A stretch of DNA of 64,000 bases, taken from Atrichornis clamosus. Taxonomy: Eukaryota > Chordata > Aves > Passeriformes > Menuridae. The notes beneath the pieces were generated by a model. The model did not search any database. It was given only the letters and a program-made list of their open reading frames with translations, and had not been told where the DNA came from. A program made the position numbers and the translations under genes. Location of the stretch: NCBI GenBank assembly GCA_013400975.1, contig WBMZ01015597.1, positions 1-64,000 on the forward strand, given 5' to 3'. Below are positions 1 to 13,900 of this stretch, piece by piece (positions within the stretch are counted from its first letter, which is position 1; each line of letters begins with the position of its first letter).

Positions 1-670
1 GCTCCGTGCGCGCGGTAGCCGGCGGCGCAGCGCGAGGCACCGGCTCCAACCGGCGCGTCTCGGGTGCGGCCCCGCCCGCCGCCGGTGTCACGTTACCGCC
101 CGCGCAGCCAATGGGGGGCGGCCGGCGGAGGCGCTGACGGGCCGGGGGCGGGGGAGCTGCGGCGGACAAAAGCGCCGCGCCCGGCCCCCGAACCGGCCCT
201 CACCTGCGAAGCTACCTGATCGCCCTTCTCGGCAGCGCGGGGAGCTCCCGGCACCGCGGCCGTGCTTGTCCAGATGAGAGCCCCTCTGTGCGGCGCAGCG
301 GCCGTGTCGACCCCCAGGCAGTAGCCGCCCCCTCGATGCCGGCATTTAAATAATCCGAGCCGTTGGAGGAGGTGGAGGAAGTGAAAAAGCCATTATCGCC
401 TGCCGTTAGAAAATAAAAATAAAGAAGGTGACACTGGCCAAGAGGCAATTTAATCCCACCGGAGGCCTCGGCTGGGTCGGGGTGCGGGTCCCGAGCGGCC
501 CCGATCCCCGCTGGGGGCGAGCGGAAGGAGCGCGGCTGGGGATGCTGGGGAGCGGTACCGCGCGGGGACATTCGGGATGAGCTCCCGCCCGGCGGCGCCC
601 CAGCCGCTGCACCACCGCTGCAAATGTCCTGCAGCAATGGGGGTCTCGTTCCGGGGCCCGGGACACCCAA
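1..670 (-). promoter_or_regulatory. CpG island, probable promoter of a left-hand minus-strand gene
   Basis: The first 350 bases are dense in CpG and G/C, and a weaker GC-rich shoulder runs to about 670, in sharp contrast with the AT-rich DNA that follows. A CCAAT motif lies at 108-112 beside a GC-box-like stretch. A strong splice donor reads on the minus strand at about 203, so transcription probably runs leftward out of the window. In human, LRRC8 genes lie beyond KYAT3 (past the GBP cluster) and are transcribed away from it, so an LRRC8B-like gene is a plausible owner. That name is inference; no coding sequence of it is visible. Confidence 0.6.
199..206 (-). other. Candidate splice donor ending a non-coding first exon (minus strand)
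   Basis: Read on the minus strand this is CAG|GTGAGG, close to the ideal donor. The last exon base would be 204 and the exon would extend rightward into the CpG island. No convincing start codon precedes it, so the exon is probably 5' UTR. The transcription start is not definable. Confidence 0.4.
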
Positions 671-699
671 CGCCCACCACCCTTTCTGACAGGAACAGT

Positions 700-3600
700 G
701 AAAAGTCAGTGCGGCAAGACCCTTTCATGGCTCTTCAGTTCCTCTGAAAACATGATAGCAATATAATAAAGTTCACAAATAAACACAACGTTCTAAAACA
801 CTCAATCATAGATTCATTTGACTCTCCTGCTTCACCTCCTCTTTCTCCAGTGCATAGTGCAGCTCCCTCCTCCAGATGTCTGAAGGGGCCGATTCTACTG
901 GGTAAAGGCATGAAAGCCTGAAGGAAAATTTTGATTCCTACCTAGATTTCTGCAAAGAACTGGAACAAATGGGCTCTGCTTCCCTCCTCTTAGTCGTGCA
1001 AACAGCTCAATCTACTCAAGTAATTGTCCTGCCATATTTTCATTATTAGTAACTCCATTGCAAGGACCTAGTCTAAGCTCTCTTAACAGTATAATTACAC
1101 TCCTTACACCTGCTACGGTAATGCTTATTCTTTGTCCAGTCATTAACTTTGTGGGAAAAGGGACTGTGTTCAAAATACTGCTTTTCCTCCATAAAACACA
1201 AAAATCCTTTTCTTCACAGCTGTACAAAACCCGCATTTATTTTAAACAGCGCAGACACTAAATTTTGCAAAAGTTAACAGTTTTAAAATTGTGTTCAGTA
1301 CACATTTAGCTACTAGTACTACTTTCAAAGAGACATTAAATATACTTTTGTGCAAGCACAAGCATTGCACTGTAGCCAAAAGTGAAACTAAACAAAACAA
1401 AAGTGAACCTCACTTTTTAATCCAAACATGTAGAAATACTAATGCAAATGCGTGTTGAAAAAAAAAAAAAAGACCATTTGTTTTTCTAGTTTGCAGTCAC
1501 AGTGGTATCCTAGCAGAGAATGTATTTGTTTTAGTTTAGTATTAGTTTCTACTTAGGGTGATGTACGTTGATAATAATCTAACCTCAGAGAAGCCACTAT
1601 TGTCACTACAAAGATGTCAACATCGTGGCATTGTCTGCAATTACCGCTCCAAGAGTCGTTGGTGAGGTTTGGTAAACAGCAGAGAGCAGGCCAGCCTCTT
1701 CCCAGGAGACCAATTCCCATTTGTCTCATGACCTGCTGCCTCTTCAGCTGGCTGTATCATCGAGACAAATTTTCTGCTCTATTAGGGTTTCCCTGAGGAA
1801 TGATTTAATCCATTTTACTGGGACTATCTCCCCCTTCTGTGAGCAAAATAAATAAAAGTACATCTCATTGTATAATCTTGCTTTCTATACCTCAAAAACT
1901 CAGAAAAGTCTGTCTCCAGGATCTGCCACATTTTCCTTTTGTCAGCAATATGCTAGGAAGACAAATTAATGTTTAACTAAATTATAAAACCAAGAACTCT
2001 TTGTGCTAAAAATCAAAGTATTGTATTGAGAACACTGAAGTTAATGTTCATAAGGTTCATAATTGCTTGAGCAGAAGATTGCAACACAGTTATCTAGGTT
2101 TAGTTCTTTGATACTGAGTAGGTCCTGGGGAAACACAAGGGGAGGACTCAACCCATCAGTCACACTCCACCAATCTCTGAGCAATGGTATCTGAGCAGAG
2201 GAAATATTTTGTTAACCACTTACTCAAAAAACCCACTGTTTTAGCAGTGCAGCACCTGAGTGTATATCTAGCAGATCGAGTTCATCTTTAAGGGTAGCTT
2301 AGTGCCAATTACTTTAGGATTAATTTCTTTCAGTCTTTTTCAAGCAACATTATCTGGAAAATGTTCTTCAAGCTCCAACACCCTTTCTATATTTGTGACA
2401 GCCATTTGTAAGATACTGAAAAACAACAGCTTGGCAATCCAGTGAAAGTTGAGCTTCCTTTCACACATCATGCAATCCCCTGATCTTTTGACTTGATATT
2501 TAGATGTTACACACACAGCTTTGAAAATATATATTAAAAATAATGATTTCAAATGTTATGCTCAATGTGACTTTTGGGTGTCCAGAGCATTTGCTTCAAC
2601 CCCTTCAGTCGTGCAATTCTGGGAAATCTCATGTAGTAAGAAAGGGAAAGCTATATAGCAAAGTGCTGTATTTTTAAGAGGGTAATATAGTCAAAATTTC
2701 ACTTTAAAATATTTTCTATTGAAAATTCTTTTTAGTATTAGAGAGATTATATTATGTTTGTCTTTTAACCCTCCAGCAGTGCTTGGAGTTGCGGGAGCAG
2801 CAGCATCTTGATTGGCAATAATGCTGGCAGGAGTATCTGAAGCTGAGCCAGTTCTGTAAATAAAGCACCCTATGACAACTTGCCCTGTGATCACCAAATG
2901 CGTTTCTGACTATCTGATTCTCAAGATCCCATCTTTTGATATGAAAGGCTACAGCTTCATAGTTAGCTGAAGCATGAACAAGCAGATCACAACTCTTTAA
3001 CCCCTAAAACTCCATACTACCATTTATTCTCCTAAAGAGAATAAAAATAATGTATGCTTCATACTATCCATATATCCATATAATTTAATTTCAGTCCCTG
3101 GCACATCCTGATTATTACCTCACTTGCTCTTTCTGGCATTTGCTAAAGTTTCTTTGTCTTCTACTGAGAATTTATAAATCACATGTTCCACATGCTCCAG
3201 ATTATTGATTTCCTGGTGCAATAACGTGGCTCGCAGTGACCAACAAAGGCTCTCCCTGCAGGGGCGGGTATTTTAGAACAACACTTCCCTCTGCCGGATC
3301 TGTGGGCAGTCACAGCTCTGCCTGCCAGGAGAGACCTGCACACATTTCTCTGCCTCTTGCTCCGACAAGACCCCTGCTCCTCCCAGAGTGTGTTGGACAG
3401 TACGAAACTAGCAAAGCCCTTATTAATTCTTCAGATGAATAGGATAATAGTAAAAGTTTAATCCAGTATCAACTGGACAGAAATATCAGTTTAGTTTCTG
3501 CTCAGGACAGGAGTATCTCAAAGCCGTAGATACTGTGGAATTTGGAAGTCTTAGGGTCTGACATTGCATATTCACTCCAGAATCCTCACAGCTCTATGCC

Positions 3601-6600
3601 AGATGAAATTAGAACAATATTTAAACAATAACCTTTTACCCAGATCAGCAGGCATTTCTTTGTAGAGTGTATATTTAGGGCCCCACAGAAAAAAATATCT
3701 ACTTTTTTTTAGAAGCATTGGCTGAACTTTTTGTGACTCTAAGGAAAACTAAAATACTGCTGCAGTGAATTTTAATTGCATGCTACACTTCCTACCTGGC
3801 CACCTGTTCCAAACTGCTAACAATAACCAGAGTATGACATTTTACAGGGGGGTGGATAGAAACCACTATATTCAGATACAGCTGAATACAGACACTGTCT
3901 TGCCTTCAAGTCATACAGTTGTTGGAATACTGTCCTCAGCTGAGGGTGAGTGTTAAGAGGAAGGGAAGAAACAACTGCAGAGATATATTAGTAAGACTAT
4001 GCTTAATTCTTGCCCCTCACAAGGACAGGAACTGGTCCCACTGCAATAATACATGTGTTCCTAACTCACTTGTACGAACACGACTGAAAAACATAATTAA
4101 GCATTTTGCTGAACAAAGATTCTGTTCACATACTCCGCTGAATGAAGGCTTTTGGTGGACTTCAAAACACAGGAAGATGACGAATAAGCGGAAGATAGAA
4201 GAAGGGGACTAGAAAATACAGATATAATCCTAAAACAATATTCCCTGTCAGTGAAATTTACTCTGAAAAGGCAGACAGAGAGACAGAGACTTTTTCTCTT
4301 TCACAGAAAAAATGTCCAAAGATTGGATCAGGGTGATACCCAATGTTGAAAGGTAGAACAGGTAAGAGTGCTGAAAGCCATACTGAAGATAGCTGGAATA
4401 AGCCACCACTAGAAGACAGGAAACAGATGATTATGCAGTAGGTGGTTCTTGATCTGTGCTCAAAACAAAGCCTGTGCTAAGCACACAGAAGGTCTAGTTA
4501 GAAAATATCATATGAGAAATACTTCACATGAAAAAAAGTGTTTTCAAAGAGTTTGGCGAGGAAATAAAAGGCTTGAATAAAGAAATGAGATTCTCAGGAT
4601 TAAGGAGACATCCTGAGTAACAACAACAGGGAAAGGAAATAAGAACCCCAAAGCAACAGCATAAGGTGGCATAAGCAATGCTTTTCCAAGCAGGATGTTT
4701 TCCAATCATCACCTTGTTTTTCAATGCTGAAGAATAGGGATTACTCTCTCTGTCATTTTGATGGTATTGCCTTCTTGCCTCCTGGTGATCCCTGCATCTT
4801 GTTGATTAATTGTAAAGTCTCTGTCTGAGACTTTCCAAGAGAACTTCTAAGGTGGACTCCAAGTTGACAGTATAACTAAAGATGAGTATTTGTCTTCCAA
4901 CAGCTTTCAACACAAAATAAATATTAGTTGGCTCTAGTAACCCTACAGGCATTATCAGCTCACATTTGGCACTTAATACTGCATTACTAATAATTGCTGT
5001 ATGTCTGCTAGAATGCTACTAAGAAATAATAATAAAAAATAAATTAGTGCTTTGGGATTCCAATACCATTCACTCTTATTGTTCAAAAATGCTTTGACTC
5101 CACTGTACAATTCTAGTATTGCAAGTACAAGTCATAAAAAAGCAATTAAGAATCCACCACTTGAAACACTACATCACATAATTTTCTGCAGAAAACACAG
5201 GGAATACACTTCAGTGTATTCTTACACAGGTCCTGGTTTCTCTCAACTGTCCTAGACCTTTCTTTCACTTATGCTCTCTTATTTTTTACATTTCACTCAC
5301 CTCGCGCAGGGGTGAAATAATTTTATACTCAGTAAATATTTCATTAATGCCAGCTTCTCTTTGCTCAGTGCTCTTGCAAAGTCTTGAATTTCCTGAATTC
5401 AGCACTTGTCTGGAGACAACTTTATGCTTCCTAGAAATCAGAAGTCCCCCAGCAGGGAAATACTTACTGAGTTGTTTTATGTCATCAATGTTGCTTTACT
5501 TGTTAGGCCCCAGACATGCAGCCCTGATTTCAACTGGGACAACCCAAGGGGGTCACTCCCTTCAAATGACCTCTTGTTGCTGATTATGGTCCCCAGCTAA
5601 TTTTTCACCAGAAGTTGCTGCTCCCTCAGAACTGCAGCCTGGTTCACGTGTGATGTTGTTCCCCAGTTCGGTGCTACCCAAACTAACCAGGTCAGTTTAA
5701 AGACTTCTGGCTACAGGATTTTTCTCTGCATCATTACAAAATACCCCATTTGGAATCAGCCAGTCTAAGCTCTTACGTGTTTAACTTGCCCTTACAAAAA
5801 AGCAGTATCTGCTCTGCACCTTGCAGACCCAGCTCCTCAGGGAAGCTGTTGCATCAAAAGACCAAAGGCAGTTGTCTTTCAGCACACATTCAATCTGGAC
5901 CTTCTTCTCTCATTCTCTTTAGTCTTCTTTCCTAATGTGTATTTTGAGGTTGGCCAATGATTTATCTGAAAAAATTTTCCCCTCTCAATAGTGTACACAT
6001 CAGTTCCTTAGTATATATAGCCCCTGCCAGAAAAGTGTCACAGAATCACTTTCTTGTAACTTGAGGAACCCATAAGAAAAAAAATGTCTCTGTTACATCT
6101 CAAGCAGAAACTTGCTTTCTGTTTCCTAGAGGACATGGTAAAAATAAGACAAGAAGCTCTGTTATACCAAAGTATCTTTATGCCAATTCAAATACAAAGA
6201 AGTTACCTCTGGAATCTGTCAGAAAATACTTCCTTTTCCATATTCTCTCTCATTATTAATGGCATGATTCTACAGGGGAAAAAATCTAATTTTGTTTACA
6301 AGCCTTCACAACATAAAAATATTTAATTTAATAAAGAAGTCAAAGATACATAGACAAAATTTAAGATCAGCATTGGTAGTACGAAAAATATCCCAATAAA
6401 TTAATTTGTTTATAGATGCTAAGAAATGCTAGAGTTATCCAACACCTGCTTCACTCTGCAGTTGCATTCAATTTTCTTTCTCATACTTTCATTCAAAATG
6501 TATGAGGTCATTTAAAATTGAAGTGCTCTCAGCACCTTCTAAGATTAGATCTTTAGAGGCAATAAAGCAAGTATAATCTGAATTCCAGGATCACATGAAT

Positions 6601-9600
6601 TGGCTATGATGCCTTTTTAAAAATTCTGCCAAGGATATGCAGTAACTACTATCTGATAAACAAATTGTAACAGTGCAGCCTACCAGAAAAGGAAAGAAAA
6701 ACTCATTATTTTTGAATGAGAATCAAAATAAATGCTTACAGCACAGCCTGTTATGGGGAGTTCTTCAGCACATATTTGGAATGTTTAATCACAAAACAAT
6801 GTAGTTAGACACGAGTCATACAGCTCACCCCAAATGACTGAAAAGTCCTATGCATTTGTTTAATACTCCATACCCTGAGTAATATAGGAAATTCTCACTG
6901 AAATACTTCCAGATTCCTAGGCTCCCCTTATGCAATCCGGTGTTAGTCACACAGTGTGGGAGCAGTCAGATAGTCACATCCTCTTCCCTGATCCAGATGC
7001 TGGCAGGACTCAGCCTTTAGGAATAAAGTTGGGCTTGTGAGATATTTGGGCTGTACTTCTTCATCTGTATAATCATGCATTCTATTTAAGATGGCACAGT
7101 AATTTCTCAGAACATCTCTTCAATAAAGACTTGCAAAAGACAAGATTCACACTCTTTCTTGAGCAGGGCTTACAGACACAACAGGGCAGACTGAAGTGGT
7201 GGCATGGCAATGGGCTGGGGGTAAGGATGGTGCCTTCTTCCTGAGAGTCTCCAAATTTTCCATGGCTAAGAGGTGTGTGGGTGTCCTGCCTAACCTATTG
7301 CACAGGCCTGAGTACAGGACTGGACACTGAACTGCTGCAGACATCAGCATGCCTTTCTGTGCTTTGGTTTGAAAAGCTGTGCAGCTGTGCAGTTCTGAGG
7401 AAGTAAAGGGACAGAGGAAGATACTAAGAAGAGGAATTGTGATTGTGATCAGAAAAATAGTCTTCTGCCCATTTCTTCTTAGTAAACAAGCCTGTTTCAA
7501 AGATTTATATGTCGCACCAATAATTTTCCTGTTGACAAAAGGATTCTTTAGGGCCTTAAATTAATATAAAAAGGAAATTAGAACACATGTGCCTTTTGGA
7601 ACTGCCACGTGTAAGGTTTTATTTTTATGACTTGTATAATACCACTTTGGAAAGTACTGGCTATATGCCAAGGGAAAGCTGATTTAAATTTTATGGTTTT
7701 CATCTCTACTTTGATTTGACCAAGATACAGGTTTATTAGAGTCTTACCTACTGAAGCTAGGGAAGAAAATTCTAATGGATAAAACAGAGCTGAAATCAGC
7801 TGATTTTCTATGGACTGTTAATAGTGTGCTTGGGCACCCAAATTCTGCCAAGTAATTTTCTCCTCTTCAATTGAACTGCCTCACTAATGTGAAATGTAGA
7901 AACTCCTGACCACCATTCCTACTTCAAAAAAAGATGTAGCTGTATTATATGCAAAGAAATGAGCCCAAAAATGCACTAAGTCTTATTTCTAATGAATGAG
8001 AATGTGTTAAGCTGTTAGACCAGCCATGTAAGGCTTTTATCAAAAATTGAGGAGGCATTACTCTGCACTTAAAAAATGAGTGAGATGCTTCTAAACTGAA
8101 AGTCAGTATGAGATACTTGGGGTGCTTAAAAAAGGCCAGTAAAGTTCAATCTGCGTGCTGGCAAAGTTACTTTTAAAATATATAAATAAATATTACTTCT
8201 ATGTATGAAAGAGAAATCTGAAAATGCAAATACCTCACCACACCTAAATTTATTACTTTAACTGAGTCCTGGGATTCAGGACTGATTAAATTTTATGAAA
8301 ACTGTTGAATGCTGCATTCATAAGACAATGTATTTAATCATTAGGCTCGATATGCCTCTTTTCCCTGCTGTGCCAAAACTTATAAAATTCTTTTAAGTTA
8401 GCTATTTTTGAAACAGAAGTTTTAGACCTTCTCATTGCTCAAAGTGTAGGAAGGCTGAACTGCTTACTTAGTTTCTCTAACACTGATGAGACAGGCAGGC
8501 CTCCCTTTAAGACCTTCTGACTGATATGCAAAGTGAGGCTTTCCTGCTTAAAGCACAAAATACCATTGCATTAAAAAAAATTAAATTGTCATTTTGGGGG
8601 GAAGAACTTGAAAAATTGCTACTGTGCATAGATAGCAACTGCAGTTTTCATAGTCGTCCATTACTACAGTAGACTTCAATTGTTGCAAAAGTTGGACCTC
8701 TTATATGTTTTTCATATTACTTCAGTTGAAATCTAGACCAAAACTGTTGCACCAGATGCTACAGAATTGTAACTAAAAGAACAGACAATGCTGTCTTTGA
8801 CACGTTAGTTAAACTGCAGTGGATCCTATTAACTCACATGTTCAAAAGATTCTGTTTTACCAAGAGGAGTCACAGCCTTGCAGGAGAGGAAATGTCAGTG
8901 CCAGTTGAAGCAGACAAGATTTAAAACCTCCTGTATTCTTGACCATATCTGCTGATCTGGTAAACACTGAGCTTTGCTTAGGGTAAGAACGCAAACAGTG
9001 CTTGTTTTGTCATCTGAGGAGAACCAGCAGAATCTTACCAACATCCCTTCATCTGTATCACGGGCCTAGAGTAGAAGGGTGGTACAGAAGCCTGGGAAAT
9101 ATCACACAGCATGGATTTCCCCATGACGTCTGCTTTGTACGCAATAGTCTGAAAAATATGTGCATCAATGGAACAAAAGGCTAATAGTAGGCTAAAGTTT
9201 CTTTTTTCCCTCGTTGTCATGACACGGCACAGGTTGGGATCTGCTGCCCTCTGGTGCATGCTTGCAGAGGTCCTCTGTGCCAGGGCACCACGGGACAGAC
9301 CTCTGCCAGAGACCACGAGAATTCTCAAGAAGCATGACAAAAAACAAGGAACAAAGTGTTACGTTCTTTGTGTGTCTTACTTAGGATCTAAAATAATTTC
9401 TGGGACTTGTTTCTTAATTTTGCTGTTTTGTTCTGGCTTTGTCAGAGTATTTCTACATCCAAGTAGAGGTGTTCTAGTTTGTTCTATGAAATTGGTTCTC
9501 TTCAATCAGCTCTCACTCTTTCATTTTCTATGAATACACAATGATTATATACATAACACAATACATATGGTAATGCTATGTAAGTAGGGTCTACTGTGTT

Positions 9601-10430
9601 TAATATCTGCATTGTCTGCTAATCCTTATCTTTGTGATTCTTACTGACACATCAGGCCTTTTTCTAGTATCCACATTAAAAAAAAAAAAGAATACTTGCC
9701 ATACAAGCTGTTTTCTCATTGGCTTGTACAGCTTTTTTCAAAAATATGCATCTGTATTACCAAACATTTTTAAACAAGAAATGCATTTGATACACAATGT
9801 CATGCCAGGCCCTTGTAAAATCTGATTTGTGGGTTCTTTCAGCTCTGAAGAACTGCCATGGGACTTAGCATACAAAATTAATTGGAGTTGTACAATCTTT
9901 CTCTTAAACTCCTGTACAAGGATGTTGATATTAAGTCAAACCAGTTTTGAAAAGGTTTATTAGAGCAGGAAAAGTGGGCTGTGAAGACATTTCTAATATA
10001 TATATGTATTCCTAACTGAATAATCAAATTTAGTGATGATGAGGTACTGATTAAAGAGAACTTTTTCATTTATGAATTGTGTAAGTCTCTGTCCTGGTTG
10101 TGAAGAGGAACCTTAAAAATGCAAATCCTGTGAGTTTGTGGAATACTTCAAGAAATCTGGAAAATCTCACTCTTTTCCTGATAAGTGGTTAACTTGGGTA
10201 TGAGATCATTGTTTATGATTTTGACATTTTATTCCTTCCAGAAAGACCAAAGCCCAAAGAAGGTAACCAGTTAGTCCAGTTTACCCCAAGAGAACACCAA
10301 TTCTTATGACACTTGGGAGATTCTACGTACATGTGCGCGTGTAGCTCCATACTAAGACGCAGTTGAGCATAGAGATGAGATAAATCGCAATTCAAGGTCT
10401 GACAAAAAACTCCACAAAATCCACCACAGC
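700..10430. other. Intergenic DNA without a recognisable gene
   Basis: This AT-rich stretch between two CpG islands holds only short open frames, none longer than about 120 codons, and none resembles a protein I recognise. I see no tRNA or rRNA and no clear transposon ends. Minor features are an A run near 1458-1471 and a short purine-rich patch near 4270-4300. Diverged repeats could be present that cannot be recognised by eye. Confidence 0.6.
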
Positions 10431-10439
10431 TTGGTAAAG

Positions 10440-10960
10440 GGGAGACATTTCTAAGCCTTGGTTCAGCCCCGTCGCTGCGCCTCGCTGCGCCCAGACCCCC
10501 CGCCCTCAGCAGCCACTCACCCACACGGGGAGCCGGCCGGGACGGGAGGGACGGGCGCTCTCCGCCCCTCAGAGCGGCGGGACGGGCGGCTCCGGTCCCG
10601 CCCCATCGGGAGCCATCGCGGCGGGCCGCGGAGGCGGTGTCGGGGCGGTGAGTTGTGGCGGCGCCGGCTGGGTCGGAGGCGCTGCCCTCGGGACGTCTCT
10701 GCCGAGTGCCTGTAGGGGAGGTGGCTCCCAGCCCGAGCTCGGCGTGGTCGCGTTAGTTGCCCCGCAGAGCGGCCGGGGCCGGGCCCGGTGAGCCCCCCGC
10801 GCTGACCGCGGGGCCTGTAGGTGAGGGCGGGCCGGGCTGGTGCCCGGCGGGTTCTGGCCTCTCCAACTCGGTGCTGCACACGCGGAGCGCTGCAGGTTGG
10901 AAATACGCGTGGGTGGGAGCGGAAGTGCAGCAGAGAACGGCAGAATGGTAAAGCTGCGCT
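10440..10960 (+). promoter_or_regulatory. KYAT3: CpG-island promoter of KYAT3
   Basis: A compact island of very high CpG density lies in AT-rich surroundings, 4.2-4.7 kb upstream of the first KYAT3 coding exon and on the correct side. It contains plus-strand donor candidates at 10648 (GCG|GTGAGT, best), near 10788 and near 10821. No TATA box is evident, which suits a housekeeping-type promoter with dispersed starts. A minus-strand donor-like site at about 10520 leaves bidirectional firing possible. Confidence 0.75.
10560..10647 (+). other. KYAT3: Probable 5' UTR exon 1 of KYAT3 (5' end uncertain)
   Basis: The right boundary is set by the strong donor GCG|GTGAGT; the left boundary is only approximate because the transcription start is unknown. 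Joining it to the acceptor at 15107 would place a G three bases before the leader ATG, a favourable start context. Alternative donors downstream in the island would give a longer first exon. Confidence 0.4.
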
Positions 10961-13900
10961 ATGAGGGGGAAAAAGAAGTGAGAGAAATTCCCACAACCTT
11001 GTCCCTCTCCATTGTCCATATGGTAAAATTTATTTATCTGCACACAAGTTTTCTTCATTTCTTGTAGAGTATGGAAGAAGAAATGACAAAATGTTGGCCC
11101 ATGATAAATCCTTCTCATATAGCTGTTTCTTAAGTTCAGTTCTCTTACCCAACTTCCCTGAGTACAGTGATTTTGGCAACAGTTCTCTTAGCTCAATAAA
11201 CCATTTATTTTTCATAGGTGGTAGGAAAAAAGTTCTGGAGAGGCCTCCCCTGGTAAGATGGCACCTTTTCTTTCTGTAAAGTTTTCATTCTCTAGGCAAC
11301 AATAAGAGAGAGTCCTTCTAAAGCTTGACCACATTTAGTTAAGATGTAACATTTTCCAGGTTTGCTTATCTAAAAAATATTAAGCACAACACTAATATAA
11401 CAGGGGTCATGCTTACATTATGACATTATTGTGGTGGCAGACAGGCTTTCAGTGTTTCTAGTAATGTTTGTCACTAAGACTGCACAGTAAAATGAGATGA
11501 TTTGTTACCTGAAAAAATGTAGCAGCTTAAGGAGTCTGACCAAAAGTAATTCAAGCTCTCTATAAGCTCTATGACATGGTTTTTATAGAGATAATATAAC
11601 TGAAGCTCAAAAATGAAAGGGCAGCAGCATTTGGCCTTTAGTTTCAAAGGAGAAAAATCACATAATTATGAAATTGTAACTTTTCATGAAATGCCGCGGC
11701 GGTTCAGCAGCAGCCAAGGTCAGGGATTTGTGCAGCTGTGAAGGGAGCAGAAGAGTCTACAACTCAGACATTTGTATCTATGCCGGAACACAAGCACAGC
11801 ATGAGCTAAATGATTGTTAATACACAGCATAGAGTTCCCATGACAAAGTCTAGCTGTATCTTCCAGTCTAGTTTAAATCACCAAACCTGAGTTTAAACCA
11901 GATTAGCAACCAGAATGTGTCTTCCTACTAGTCCCACTAAAAAACATTTACTACACTGACCTTTTTGTAGCCTTACTTGCTTCTCATTCCCCTAAAAATA
12001 TAGAAAGCTGCAAGAGTAGTCAGTTGTTATCCCTTTTCCCCTAACATTAATTTTCCTGTTTTCTCTATGGATTATGCAAGCCTGAATTCCAGGGGGACTG
12101 ACTGCATGAATGCTTCAGAGCACTGAAAATTAGAATGGGATAAAAAGTATTCCTGACTTAATTTCTGAGTTTAACGGACATGACTCTTGGCCAAAACGCT
12201 GGTATCTGATTCCAAGATTGAACAAAGAAACATTAATAAGATTAAGAGAGAAACAAATATTACCTTTTAATTTCCCCAAAAAGATCACTGCATTTTCTGT
12301 ATTTGAAGAACCTTATACATTTTGAAGAGAGTTGGAACGGGGTTTGCAGTACTTCTGTAGCTGCCTAGCATTGTGTAACTTCCCTGATCTAAAACAAGCT
12401 TTGTATCTCGATGGTAAAAACTTAGCTTAGATCATTATAAACCATCTCATTGATGTGCCTTACACATGCTTGTTGTCAAGATACGTACAGGGGTAGTAAC
12501 GAAGAGTGCACACATCCTAAAAGTAATAGTAAATAATTCTCTTGAACCTGTGATGTGTTTTAACATGTAATTTATACAATTATTGTGAGAATGTATCTAT
12601 TTGGAAAAAACCAGTAGGCCTTGCTTTTTGTTTGTTGGTTTGGTGTTTATGGGGAAGTGATGTTGGTTGTTTTGGTTGTTTGTTGGGGGTTTTTTGGTTT
12701 TTTTTTGTTTTTTTGTTTTCTTGTTTTTGAGATCAGTGCGGGTGAGTGTCTGGTTATATTAAGGAGGCCTTTCCCTTTACATCCTAGAGTAGCCTAAGTG
12801 GAGGCACTCAGAGTTGCAGATAAGAGGCATTTTTAGAAATAAAAAAAAATCATAAAAATATTTTATAGGAGGCCTTTTCATTTAATAGCCAGTAGTCTTG
12901 TCTCTGAGTGCTCTTGAGTCTGAACAAATGCTGTTCAATTTTCGCTGGAAAAGTGTCACAAAGAAACAGTGGCAGAAGTGTTACATGCTAGTGCCCTTTC
13001 TTACTGAGGCTGTTCAGCAAAGTTGTTTCTATTATGTTCCTCATAAAGTTTTCACAGTTCCTACATTTCTGTGGTATTAAAGGTGGATATAATTTTTTAC
13101 TTCAGGTATTCTAGGTACTTGCAGAGATTGACCACGCCACAGTGATACAGGTCTGCTGCTGCTCAGGAAATGTGGTTTTGCATGTTTGCCTTCGAATAAT
13201 GTGCCTTGTGTCGAATAATGGTTCTGTCTTTCAGTGCAGCATGGCAGTAATTCTGGAAATATTTACAACTGTTAATAATTCTTCTTACAAAGCTTGTAAA
13301 TTAGTTTTGCATGTAAGGGTTGCAAAGTTTTTATTTAATTATTCTATTTCTTGATAAAAAATGAAACAAGCAAAGATATGCATGTTTGTCTCTCCGTGCT
13401 AACTAACTACTGCTAGTGTTCCCAGCGTGCCACAAGAGTAAATCTGTCTTTGGTCTGAGCCTGGGGAATAGCACCATTGTCACAGTCACATTTTAAGGTA
13501 GAATCAGTATGTTACACAAGTAGTTTTTGTAAGCTTACACAAGGAGAGAAATCGAGACCTTCACAACTTTTTTGATTTTGCATAGTTATTATCAAAGATT
13601 ATGTTGAATATGCTAAGTAGTATTATTAGAAGTAACTTAAAATGGATTTGCAGGTCTTTTTAAGCACATGTATTTCTTTTGTGTCTTTCCAAGTATCTGC
13701 TGACTAGTGTTGAAGATTTGATTGCTGTTTACTTTTGTTAGTCCACAGACCAGCAGAGTTTCTTCTTGTAAAGGAACAGCAATTGTTTACTTGCAGATTA
13801 CTAAACGCAGTGGGCTTGTGGGGGGTGGCTGTATTTTTGAAGGTCTAATTGAGTTAGCCACTTCTCAGTACTGTGTGAGAAAACCACTAATTTCAGAATT

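Noticed and set aside
10517..10996. A 159-codon minus-strand frame over the KYAT3 island
   Set aside because: GC-rich island artefact, Arg/Pro-rich, with no recognisable domain.
10840..11067. A 75-codon plus-strand frame straddling the island edge, with a non-low-complexity second half
   Set aside because: No family recognised and no splice support. It is short enough for chance and lies in the presumed 5' UTR or intron.
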